A program made the position numbers and the translations under genes. The notes below the pieces were generated by a model that saw nothing but the letters and a program-made list of their open reading frames with translations, was not told the origin of the DNA and did not search any database. From the NCBI GenBank assembly GCA_033980235.1, contig CM067066.1:40419455-40483454 (forward strand): a stretch of 64,000 nucleotides of DNA, given 5' to 3'. This DNA comes from Diadema setosum. Taxonomy: Eukaryota; Echinodermata; Echinoidea; Diadematoida; Diadematidae. Positions 1-11,059 of this stretch are shown piece by piece (within the stretch, counting starts at the first letter, position 1; each line of letters begins with the position of its first letter).

Positions 1-695
1 GGGGGTAGAATCTCAATTCCATCAAATGGGCACCATGCCCCACCTGGGGGCCCCTGGGGACCCCCCCCCCCCCCCTTCCTGTAAGGAATCTTTACAGATT
101 TTCTCTGGAACCAGAAGTGATTGAGCTAAGTTGATACAATGAGTCAGTATATTGATGACTGTTGTTTCAAGTTTGTTCATGGGAAAATCAGGGATGCCCT
201 ACCCCCCCCCCCCCCACCCCCTTGGGACCCAAGGAAGCGGGATGGGATGGGGGGGGGGGTCCAAATGCGGGCCTAAATTTTCATCTTCTTGCTGACAACA
301 ACATAATGGATTTTCACCAAACTTGGCAAGTAGCATTCCCATGGGGATAAGATTTCAAAGTGTTTGAATGGGCACCATGCTTTCCTTGGGGGCCCCAGGG
401 GGTCCAAACCTCCTAAATTAATGAATATTCAATAATATTTTTCTCTAGTTCTAATCAAAAGTGAAAGGGCGCGACCTTATTTCCCCAAGCTGCATAATCC
501 AACATTCTATAAAGTACAGTGTACTTGATAGGTATTTTTTACCAGTGTGATGGAATATGTTAATGGACACCATGCCCCCAGTCTCAAAGCTACCCCCACC
601 ATAAGTTTCCAGTGTTCTCAGGTAAGAGTCTGCAAGAATGCATGGAAGGTGAACTTGCGATACTCAAGTGAGCGCGTGACCCCCGGGTCTCTTGT
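1..695 (+). repeat. Right part of a pearl/HINE-like element with core tandem repeats
   Basis: Related blocks containing GGGCACCATG or a variant recur near 26, 368 and 558, with a degenerate one near 172, a period of roughly 170 bp. One block also carries TTTTCACCAAACTTGGCAAG. The stretch ends near 663-695 with CAAGTGAGCGCGTGACCCCCG and a GACCCCCGGGTC hairpin followed by TCTTG, the kind of 3' end seen in pearl/HINE elements. The left end is outside the window. Poly-C and poly-G runs fill the spacers. Confidence 0.5.
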
Positions 696-858
696 TTTTT
701 TTTTTTATGTCAGTCTTTTCATGCCACCATTAGCTTTCCACTCTTGTTTGTTGCCCAAAGAACAATTGCTTCATGACCATCATTTGTCATGATCATTCGA
801 TCCTTGACATAAATTTCATCATTGTTAATGTGCTGTATGATAGAGCCAATCAATGAAA

Positions 859-1991
859 GTATCAGTCAGTCCGCAGCACGTATGCTAATGAGCCGATCCG
901 GCAAGATTTATTCAGCACTCTCGTTGACGATCTTTGCGTTCGAAAGGTGTCTCGTCGTGCGAGATTTTGCGAGACTTTGATAGGGCTATGGTTTTCACAG
1001 TGTAGCGACTTGTACATACATTTGTCATGGCTACAAGTCACGGTAAATTGTTCTCCAGACTTTGATCTTTATTTTGATACTATATTTGCGTATAACATCG
1101 GATCTTATCATGACTATATAATCAGTTGAATTTGCGTAAATTTTACCTGCTTTTCACGGAAGATTTTGTCGTCTAAAGTTCTTTTTTGGTTCCTGACCGG
1201 ATTAAGAAACTGTTGTTTCTGATTTTGGCTTTTTCGTAGAGAGGAAACTTAGATGCTCATCATATCCTATTGGAGTCAAGGAGACGCAAGCATGACTTAT
1301 ACTAGTTTGTCCGTTTTGAAATGTCTGTAAAATTCACTCCTAAGCCGGAAGTATGCTCCACACAAAGTGTACAGTGGCGCGAAAGAGCTCTCTCATTGGA
1401 CAGTGCTTGCATTCAGCGCTTGAACTACACGCGTGCCAAGAAACCGCAAGTGGCATGAAACCGTTATGTAGCAGCGTAATGACGTAATGCAAGCGCTGAA
1501 TGCAAGCGCTGTCCAATGAGAGAGCTTACTCTTGAGATTACACGGTTTCAAGCTGATCAGCACTGACATCGATGTATATTTTACTGGTTCCTGACCGGAT
1601 TAAGCAACAAATTGTCAAGATATTTACATGGATACAAAGATTAGGAGATGGACTACCTAATAAAGCATTTTCATTGAGACGCAAGGTGAATTTGATATTT
1701 TTTTGACGTCTTGAACGTGTACTGCACGAATTACTTTTTTCATCATTTTTCAAGCTCAAATTACGCTATGATATTTTTCATTTACAATAATTTGAGTAAC
1801 ATGTGACGATAGGTTACATATTTTCCTTGAATTTGATACCAAATTTGTGAACATAAGGTGTATTTTTGATGCCGAAAGCCCAAGGACAAAATCCCCTCAC
1901 ACAGCTCATTACGTATGCAAGCCTAGAACGGGCTTGCATACGAGTTGAATAAATACGAGCGAATTATCGGGTGCTGCGGACTGACTGGTAT
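859..1991. mobile_element. ~1.1-kb DNA transposon-like element with 17-bp TIRs and GTAT duplication
   Basis: CAGTCAGTCCGCAGCAC at 863-879 is repeated as its exact reverse complement at 1971-1987. GTAT immediately flanks both ends (859-862 and 1988-1991), consistent with a 4-bp target duplication. Inside, GGTTCCTGACCGGATTAAG occurs twice (about 1190 and 1588) and a 37-bp inverted repeat lies at 1386-1526. I see no transposase reading frame. Confidence 0.6.
1386..1526. repeat. 37-bp inverted repeat (stem-loop)
   Basis: Arms at 1386-1422 and 1490-1526 (AGCTCTCTCATTGGACAG... and its complement) match with one mismatch around a 67-bp loop. It sits inside the 859-1991 element and may be a nested MITE or its subterminal hairpin. 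Confidence 0.8.
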
Positions 1992-2514
1992 CCATAGAAT
2001 ACACTGTTGATATCTAACAGAGTAATCAATCATTATGGGGTGTTATGTTTTGAAAATATATTTCCAAAAATGGATATGATGCTGTACAATGGACAAGCTT
2101 CATGTAAACTCTATGCAGCTATATTCTCATAAGCAGTGTGACTGAACGATTTTAACTATCTGTTTGTGCTATGCAGGAGACCTTTCCACAAGCCCTATAG
2201 TTTTAAATAGGTAGTGTTCAAGTCACTTCAAATCATGTTTTTTTTTTTGTTGTTGTTTTTCTTAATCATCTTTTTCTTTCTTTCTTTTCTGTATTAACTC
2301 TAACATTGTACAAATGTAGGATTTAAGTTTTATCCATGTATTATACCATATTTTATTTGTATTTCAGTTGTGTTTTATATTGGCATAGTGTATATCAAAT
2401 GCTTAATTCACGGACTGGCCGAAAAAAAAGCCAGAGGCTGCCCCCAACTGTGACCAAATGAAATGAATGGAAATGAATGAAGTCATTGGTACTTTGTGAC
2501 AGTAAACCAGTATA

Positions 2515-2655
2515 CAGTGGCAGATCCAGAGGGGGGTGCACCAGGTTTTGGTTAAAACAAAAGAAATAAAAAGAAAAAATGGGAGGGGGCGTGTGCGCCT
2601 CTCTTTAATTTTGCGAAGGCGCCTCCCCTTTATGGAATTCCTGGAACCGCCCCTG
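2515..2655. mobile_element. CAGTGGCGGATCC MITE, copy 1
   Basis: Begins CAGTGGCAGATCCAG and ends CCTGGAACCGCCCCTG, so the termini are inverted. It is flanked by GTATA on both sides (2510-2514, 2656-2660). The internal AAAACAAAAGAAATAAAAAG block is shared with the copies at 4213, 22061 and 23389. Confidence 0.85.
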
Positions 2656-2917
2656 GTATACTCAGGCAGCAGGTTACTTCTGGGTATTCACTTTAAAATA
2701 CAGTACTGTTACAATCCTGTTACAACTACAGTGTATGTACTTCATGGACCTTGTCTGTAGACTGATGAAGGTCAAAATGAGTGGGAGTTATTTGTTGTTT
2801 ATTTTTTGTACTTACCATGTTAAGATGTACAATTTTGTTTCAGTTACTGTACATTGTAATGACATACTGCAGGCTCTTACAGCAGGTACTCCACTTTCAA
2901 GAGAATTGCTGGTATAG

Positions 2918-2920
<3 letters not shown>

Positions 2921-2948
<28 letters not shown>
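2921..2948 (+). repeat. (TG)n microsatellite
   Basis: About 14 TG units followed by a G run. The short reading frames across it on both strands are products of the repeat. Confidence 0.95.
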
Positions 2949-3828
2949 GAATGGGGGGGGGGAAGGTTGCACATAACTGCATGATAATTGTAATTAATGC
3001 ATAAGTCATAACCTTGTGTAACCTTGAAATTTTCTGATGATGATACTCAGTGCAATGGTGTACTAAATGTATACACTGTAATACATTGTACATTGTAGTT
3101 CAAGCAACACAATTTTTAGCGCGCGCAACGTGAGCATCGCTTGCAAACATGCACGTAGAGCATACCTCAAAGAAATCCCTTTTTTCTCTCTTTTTTACAT
3201 TTCATCATCCTCTCATGAAAAAAGAAAGAAAGTAGCATGTTACACAGTATGCATTGACAAAATCAAAAAATTGGATCATTGTCATTCATCAATTGCATGT
3301 CAAATCATTATTAAAAAGGGGTGAATAGGAAACACGGTGCATAAAGAATACCCAAAGCCATGTAGAAAATGGCTATTGACATCTCGAGATAATTTCTGTG
3401 TGTGTGTGTGTGTAAAGTAACTCAGGGGACGGCAGAACATATTTCGGGGGGGGGGGGGGGTGTTCAAGTGAGCCTGAAAGATAAAAAGTTTGTTAACCTT
3501 GACATATACAGATATACTGCAGTGTATTGTGCCAAGGCTTTGGCCATGCACGCATGATGTGGAAATCATTGTGGCTCTGACAATCCACATGTTTCCCAAA
3601 GATGAAGGAAAAAGGAAGGAAGTTAGTCGCTAAAAAGTTGCTCTAATAGCAGCTGTTGATGAAGTGGCAGTTTTCATGGTAATGACAAGAATCCTGCTTC
3701 CTGGTTGGATGTTTCTGCAAGAAGTTGTTACTCTTGCGAGACTTACCACCCTGTTCATCTTTAATGAAATGAGACCCAGATGTCTATTTCTTTAATGTAT
3801 GGCATGCAACCACCAATATTTGAAACTA

Positions 3829-3963
3829 CAGTTCGACCTCGATTATCCGGCCATGTCGGGACCAGCGCTCATCCGGATTTGATAAGCGAATTGGCCGGAT
3901 ATGGGGGACACAATGTTAATGTATAGCTGCCGTCCAAGCTGCCGTCCTAGTGCACTGGCAGCT
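3829..3963. mobile_element. pogo/Tigger-like MITE, one-ended fragment
   Basis: Starts CAGTTCGACCTCGATTATCC after TA. It matches the reverse complement of the right end of the complete element at 54362-54773, including CATGTCGGGAC, GCTCATCCGGA and the CTGCCGTC...GTGCACTGGCAGC block. The other terminus is missing. Confidence 0.75.
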
Positions 3964-3984
3964 AGGCAAGCAGTCTTCCAACAA

Positions 3985-4130
3985 TAAGTGCCATTGGAGG
4001 CATTATGTTGTCAGGTTGTCTGTCCATCCGCCTGTCTGCCAGTCAGTAATAGATTTTCTGAACAACATTTAACTTAAGAACCTTGCAGACTATCGAAATG
4101 AAACATGGCATGTTTATCATGTATGAGCAG
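3985..4130 (+). repeat. Fragment of a pearl/HINE-type repeat
   Basis: GGAGGCATTATGTTGTCAGG followed by TGTCTGTCCATCCGCCTGTC resembles the left end plus tetranucleotide-type tract of pearl/HINE elements. No core repeats or 3' hairpin follow, so it is truncated. The assignment rests on architecture and memory. Confidence 0.35.
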
Positions 4131-4212
4131 GCATATAAGATGTATATGTTATGAAATCATGATGAAGTATGCACCAAATTGCACCATTTGAGATGTAAAT
4201 TAATGTTATTTT

Positions 4213-4365
4213 CAGTGGCGGATCCAAAGGGGGGGAGGGGCACATCGGGTGCACGCCTCCTCTTTACATTTGGTTGAAACAAAAGAAATAAAAAGAAAGA
4301 AAAAAGGGGAGCATGTAATTTTGCAAGGGCACCTCCCCTTTACGGAATTCCTGGATCCACCCCTG
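4213..4365. mobile_element. CAGTGGCGGATCC MITE, copy 2
   Basis: CAGTGGCGGATCCAA at the left and CTGGATCCACCCCTG at the right, with the same internal A-rich block as copy 1. Flanking pentamers are ATTTT and ATTGT, matching at four of five positions. Confidence 0.85.
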
Positions 4366-4755
4366 ATTGTCAAAGTTCCCTGCAATGGAAGGGGGTACCC
4401 CCCAACTCCCTCCAGTCACTTCATCCTTCGGGCTTAGTGCTATTCTCCATGCAGTGTCTCACTCCAAACTCTCATTCAAGGTTGGCAGCCCTGTAATGTG
4501 TCCAAATTAATGTTGCTGTTTTTGCTTTTTGTTTTTTGTTTTATTTAAAGACCTAGCAAGCTACTAGTATTATATCTCTCTATATGTTCAATGTATTTCA
4601 ATATTTAGTTTGTATGCATTATTTGTTGGTATGTTTGGCAGGTCTCTGGCAAGCTGTGAGTTGTAATAGATGACCTTGTATGCATATGATTTTAATACAT
4701 TCAAATAGTAGTCAATAGATTTTATGGAGAGAACATGGCTGAGTGTGATATACAT

Positions 4756-5001
4756 GTACTCCGTTTGCGGTTCACCATGTGTAGTCCTTAGAAGGACTGT
4801 TGGAATGACAGGAGAAAAGAAAGAGAGAAAGTCGGATAAGAGGCAAGTATTGAGTGATAGTATTCTTTCTGGAGTGTGTGTAGTCCTGAAACGGACTGTG
4901 AACTCAATTCTTACCTCTTATCCGACTTTCTCTCTTTCTTTTCTCCTGTCATTCCAACAGTCCTTCTAAGGACTACACATGGTGAACCGCAAAGCGAGTA
5001 C
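4756..5001. mobile_element. Long hairpin MITE (88-bp arms, ~70-bp spacer)
   Basis: The left arm 4756-4843 (GTACTCCGTTTGCGG...) is almost perfectly reverse-complemented by 4914-5001 (...CCGCAAAGCGAGTAC). A transcript through it would fold into a stem of more than 80 bp. No coding capacity; the reading frames here are the two arms read in opposite directions. Confidence 0.85.
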
Positions 5002-5536
5002 CTTGGTATAGATGTACTACACCATGCAAATGCCTTCCTTCAAAAATCATCTGATGGCTGAGTGTGTTGTACTAACATTATGATGCAGTATTTGTACCCT
5101 TTGGTACCAATTCACCTGTGTGTAGAATTATTAATTTTCATTTTTATTTTTTTATTTTTTTAGCACTGTACCCTGGGTTACCAAAAAATGTATAAATGTG
5201 ATTTTTAGTGCTTCATGCAAGAAGATTTTGTTGTGTTAGTGATCACAAAACAACATGAAGGAATGCTCATATAGCAAACAAATCCCATTATGTATGGTAT
5301 TGTTGTGGATTACGACAAAATTCAACATCAGTAACACAGTGTATCACTCCATGTTACATTCATTGCATTCAGTGTTGTATCATCACAGAGCATCAACCTG
5401 CCAAAAGGTTACACAAGTAATGTCCTGTGAATTTTAGTCAATGAAATTCGGTATGATATGTTTATGAGTGGTGTATATTTCATGTAGCAAAGGCAAAATC
5501 CTTTCCTGTCACTACACTTTTACACAGAGCGGCAGA

Positions 5537-5543
5537 CAAAGGA

Positions 5544-5575
<32 letters not shown>

Positions 5576-5578
5576 GAT
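5537..5578 (+). repeat. (GA)n microsatellite
   Basis: GAGAGA units with minor interruptions near 5545-5570. Simple repeat only. Confidence 0.85.
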
Positions 5579-6038
5579 ACCACTGTATACACGTATATCA
5601 CTTTTTAAGTCTCATGGAATGGAGTGAATTGGTGTTGCGGCATGCTTTGTATAATTTCTGCAGGCCCCCCCCCCCCCTTTGAACCTGTGGGTTATAAACA
5701 GAGTACATGCTACCAATGTGCATATATCAGTCTACATTCTACCAGTGATTCAGAAGCCCCACTCAATTTTACAACCTTACATAGTGTGTATATCATGGAA
5801 CTGCACTCAGCACAGTTGTCAGCAGCACTGCATTACTATTTCATGCCCTCTCTGTGCAAAATAATCATAGATGACAGTGGAATAATTTTCATCAACCTCA
5901 GTCTCATTTAGATGTAAATTCTGCAGGCAGTGCTCACGTTTCCCACAAGTTAAACTATTATAAACACAGACAGTGCAGTCTAATTAGAGTGACAGTGTTT
6001 TGGTGTCAGCAGTGAACAAAGAAATTAATCATATTGAA

Positions 6039-6151
6039 CCCTGTTTTATGAAGAGTTAAAATTGATTATAAAGTTGATTTTTGTCATAAGTCTATAACAG
6101 CCTGTGTGTTAAGGAAATTTGAAATCAGTTATATCTTTTGATAAAACAGGG
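6039..6151. mobile_element. Short MITE with CCCTGTTTTAT inverted ends
   Basis: CCCTGTTTTAT at 6039-6049 and ATAAAACAGGG at 6141-6151 are perfect inverted termini of a 113-bp non-coding unit. It lies a few hundred bases upstream of the first visible ARRDC exon. Confidence 0.55.
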
Positions 6152-6418
6152 CCTGGGAGCATAATGAAAGCTGATCAGACAAGTGGTGTATGGAGGTGTC
6201 ATTAGGGTGCATTTTGTGCCAATACAAAAACCTAAGCTTCTCTATAATCTGTCCAATTTCACAAAAGTTTGCAATAATCTTTTGAATTGACTTTATTTCA
6301 TTTCAGTCAGCAGCATTTTAACTGAAATAATTTCATTTCAATTGCTTTACCTCACTGATTTTATCAACAAATTAGCTTTTAGCTTTTCAATTCTTGTCTA
6401 CTCTTGTATTCCTCACAG

Positions 6419-6601
6419 CACAGCCCTGTTCAAACTGCCTCAAAGACAGTTTGCTGTCTCTGCTGTGAATCTGGACCAATCTCAATGTCAGCCAGGATCG
6501 ACAAGTGTGGGTATGCACCTGGAGAGTACATCTTTTACACCGTCAACCTCAATAATGAGAGCTCAAGGGACATCTGCAGCATCAAGATTCGACTCTGTCA
6601 G
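6419..6601 (+). CDS. ARRDC-type gene, coding exon (visible exon 1 of 4)
   Basis: Acceptor is a pyrimidine-rich stretch ending CCTCACAG at 6418. The exon is 183 nt, phase 0 at both ends, and encodes [13 protein letters not shown] through IKIRLCQ, the first strands of the arrestin C-domain. The donor CAG|GTCTTT is weak but keeps the frame into the next exon. Confidence 0.82.
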
Positions 6602-9600
6602 GTCTTTGGAACCGTGATACCTGCCTAGCTTTCACATGTACAGAGAGTGCTTAAATTGAAACATGATTGTAATGAGGCATCACTAGGATCGTATTTCAAA
6701 TTAAGCATTCTTGCAAAGTGAATGCACAAACTGGAATCGCGGAGGGTGGTTTGAATTGTAATTCCAATCGTGTTTCAAATGACAATCCGGAGGTGTTTTC
6801 CACATTTCACCAGAATTATGTGTAAGCAGTGAAGCAACTGTGTGAACTTAAACGTAATTGAACTCCAATCGTGTTTTGTGGGGGCAGATTACAAACACCT
6901 TCCAGCTATTTCCACAGGAAGACCGCACTCCTCAATGCTTGCACTGCAATCAAAGTGCATGCCATACTGCTTATGGCTCAAGAGCATATAAATGGGAACT
7001 TGGAAAGAAGCCAAACCTCCCCTCTGTAATTCAAAACCACAGAGCCTGTGAAGCCTTCCTCGGCCTCTATGAAGGGACAGTGATTTGAATCATAATTGCA
7101 ATCGTGTATGTAATACAGCATTCAAATTAAACACTCTCTAAACATATGAAAGCAAGGCTAGTTGTCACAATTCCTTAACTGTTTGCCTCAGTCATTCACA
7201 CACTCAAAAATTAATTCCAAGTACCCTTGCTCAGCCATACAGTGAATCCAAAGATACGCCATCTGTTCGACTAGCCACCACCCAAGGGGCAACTTGTGAA
7301 TTTGTCAAAGCTCATCTGTGTGAGCATTTGTGTTGTTGTTGTTGTTGTTGTAAAGTGCACAGAATATATTTTAAGACCACTGAAATAAAAACAAAACAAA
7401 CACATTAGTAGGTAGCCCAAAGAGACTCGGTAGGTGAAGTGTAAAACTCTGTAAAGAGGAACAGATAATGTTAATGATTTTAAGATATAGGATCCTCTGA
7501 CGGGAACAGTGAAGAAAGTCTACATTTTAATTAGCAAGTAATATTTATACCCCCGCCAAACGAAGTTTGAAGGGGGTATATAGGAATCAGCGGATGGTCG
7601 GGCGGTCGGTCGGGCGGTCGGTCGGGCGGTCGGTCCGTTGCAAATCTTGCGTCGCGAACTACTTCCTCAGTTTTCAACCGATTCCCATAAAACTTGGCAC
7701 AGATGTGTGCCTTGGGTTGTAGCTGTGCAAGACGTATTTTTTGACAGTACCCAAAAGTATGTTGCCATGGTAACGGCATATTATGGGCATAAAATGGGTA
7801 CAAATCTTGCGTCGCGAACTCCTCCCACAGTTTTTGATCAATTTTTATGAAATTAGGTACAGATGTTCATCTGAATATATTAATGTGCAAGACACATATT
7901 TCCGCAGTGGCAAAAAGTGCGTTGCCATGGTAACGGCATGTTATTGGTAAAATATAGGGCAAAATGCTTCATGGCAAAACTGCTTCATCAGTGTTCTTCC
8001 AATTCTCATGGAATTCATATTGAATGTTTGTCTTAGGATATAGGTCAGCATGACACATTTCTTGACAGTGACAAAAAGTATGTTGCCATGGTAACAGCTC
8101 ACATATTATGAGCCAAAATGATGGAAAATTTTGTGTTGCAAACTACTTCCTCAGTTTTTGCCCAATTTCCATGAAACTTGGTACAGATGTGTGCCTTTGG
8201 TTGTAGATGTGCAAGACGCATTTTTCGACAGTACCCGAAAGTACGTTGCCATGGTAACGGCATATTAATGGCAGAAGATCAAGGAAAGATCTTGCGGATT
8301 TAACTACTTCCTCAGTTTTTTGACCAAAGCTTATGAAATGTTGTTTTGACCAAAGCTTATGAAATGTTGTTTGGCGGGGGTATAACCAGTCGCTGTAGCG
8401 ACATTTCTAGTTCAACATATGTAGATAATTTTGTAGAGAATGATGAAGTATAAGCACATTGGTACGCCACCATCTCCAACACTGGAGCAGGGCTTTGATG
8501 GTAGTTTAATGAAGTACCCTTCTTAGCTGACTATTGTCCTTTTTCAACATGACTTGTGTATTTTGCCATCATGATGTGCAGAAAACAACATTCTATGCGA
8601 AGCACGGTTCTCGCACCCATCACAAGAAATCCTCTGTCACCGTTGCTGAGATGAAGCATGATGGTTGTGGAGCCATGGACACGATCAACTTGGAAGGACG
8701 TCACATGGTCATCCCTCCCATTCCCCCAGTCTCCTTTGAAAACTGCCCAAATATCCAGATGGAGTACAAAGTCAAGGTGAGTTGTTACATCAGGAAGGAT
8801 TGTTAACCCGTTGAGGACGAGTCCTGAGTATACCTGGGCAGGTGTCTATGGGAAATGCCTGTTGTAGCAAAATCAGTCCATTCTCAATGGGTTAAAGCTA
8901 AAACATGGTTCTTAGAAGGGCTCAAAATCCATATTCTACCATGTGGAATTTGCTTGCAATACATCAGAAGGGCATACTAAGAAACTTGTCCAGCTGATGC
9001 AAGTTGCCAGGATGAGTTGCTTTGGAGTAATTTGAGAACAAAAGTGTAAAATTATCTATATGGTAGTACATGACTTTTATTCCTGAAGTGCCCTCCCCAT
9101 TCAGCAGAGGGTTGGTAGAATGTGACAAGGAAGTTATGATGGAATTGTGCCCTTTAGCAGTAGCATTGAATTGCATGCAAATAACAAGCTGCTGCATTCA
9201 CACTCATCATGAATACTGTTAGATGGCAGTAATCATTGTAAGTGGCTATAAAACATTACATAGCAGCCATGATTGGGTGTGCTCCGAGATTTCAATACTT
9301 CAGGCATATCTTTTGGCGTAATATTTTGAATTTCCATCATTGCTGAACTGAAGCTGTGTTATCACAGCATTATTTCACATATTTCTTAAGCATATTTCTC
9401 CATTTTAGAGCAAAGTTCAAAAATTTTTGCAAGTGTATAAGAACTATATTTTGCCTCTATGGAACAACTTTCCATTGCAGCCCAACACACTTGACGATAA
9501 GGATAATATTTGTTTTATTTGCAAATCTTCTTGCCATTTGGCATGTGTTCTGTACGTAATCAATATTTAGCGCCTTTATTTGCTGTCTTATTATGATATC

Positions 9601-11021
9601 TTGGCCTTATTCAAAGTCAAATACATGTATGACTCGTAATCAGTGGATTTAGAATGCTTGAATGTTCACTTACGTTGGATTTTTTTCTTTGGATTCCAAA
9701 CAATCAACATTTGCACAAAGTCCATGGCAATTTTTATGTAGATGTGCATATCATTTGTTTGAAAAATATGTGTAGATGAGGACTTCTGAACCAAGCTTGT
9801 AATGTGAATGATCGCTAAGAAGTTGGCTGAGTTGAATAGAAAAATCCACTGTAGTATAGAAACGTTCTTCACATCTGTCACATTTCCAATAAACCTTTTT
9901 TTTTTTTTTTTTTCTAATATGGTGTGAGTATACAGCTAGGGAGATGAGCAATGAATGAAGTCGGAAGATACCATTTTTTCATGTATCAAATTCTGTGCAC
10001 AGTAAAATCAATAACTTTTTTCTCCAGAATCCTACAATTTTTTGTGATTAATGTTTCATGAATGGAAAGTCATGTCTTCTTTATCATCCACTTATCCAGT
10101 TCAGTATTGTTCCCATAGTGATGTGTATTACTCTTCTTCCATATCTTTCCTATTTTCAAGATTGAAGCTGATGTGTCTGGCACTCCAGTTGACTTGGACT
10201 TTGATTATCCAGTCACAATTGGCACAGTTCCAGCTTTCCAGCAAACCTTACGTGACCCATCTCAAGCTCCCATGCAGCCTGGGGTTCCTGGGGGTTATCC
10301 CCCACCCCAAGGGCCTCCCATGGGTGCTGCTGGCTATCCACCCCCAGGCCAGCCCCAACCAGGGTATCCACCCCCAGGCCAGCCCCAACCAGGGTACCCT
10401 CCACCAGGTCAGCCCCAACCTGGGTACCCTCCACCAGGTCAGCCCCAACCAGGATACCCTCCACCAGGTCAGCCCCAACCTGGGTACCCTCCACCAGGTC
10501 AGCCCCAACCAGGGTACCCTCCACCAGGTCAGCCCCAACCAGGGTACCCGCCAGCTGGACAACCTCAAGAAGCAGGGTACCCTCCACCTGGGCAACCACA
10601 ACCAGGGTACCCACCAGCAGGAGAGCCTCAGCCTGGCTACCCTCAGCCTGATCCTGCTGCAGCAGGTGGATATTCCTATGTTAACTGCTTATAGACGTTT
10701 GTGTGCATGATGAGGATAGTGATGATTTTGATGACTAAGGTGGAGAGGATGATAGTGATAATGATAAACTTTAGTGACATTATTTGCAATACTGTAAAAG
10801 TGGTTTCTTTCGCGGTGGTTTTATTTTCGCGCTTTGAGGTTGAACTGCGAAATAAACATCACGCGAAAATGTTTTGAACTCGCCGCTTGTACAACGCTAT
10901 CATTACCGACCGCGAATTTAAACACACGCGAAAAAGTCCACACCGATGGAAACCGCGAAAGTTTCTGTACACGAAAGAAACCACTTTTACAGTAGTAGAG
11001 TTAGTGGTAGTAGTAGAAGTG

Positions 11022-11059
<38 letters not shown>

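Noticed and set aside
7531..8410. CRISPR-like regular spacing of repeats
   Set aside because: Period ~160 bp with diverged units in an animal genome; this is a transposon core array, not a CRISPR.
10213..10614. Two repetitive minus-strand open frames opposite the arrestin tail
   Set aside because: They are the complement of the [10 protein letters not shown] coding repeat; the plus strand joins cleanly to the arrestin exons.
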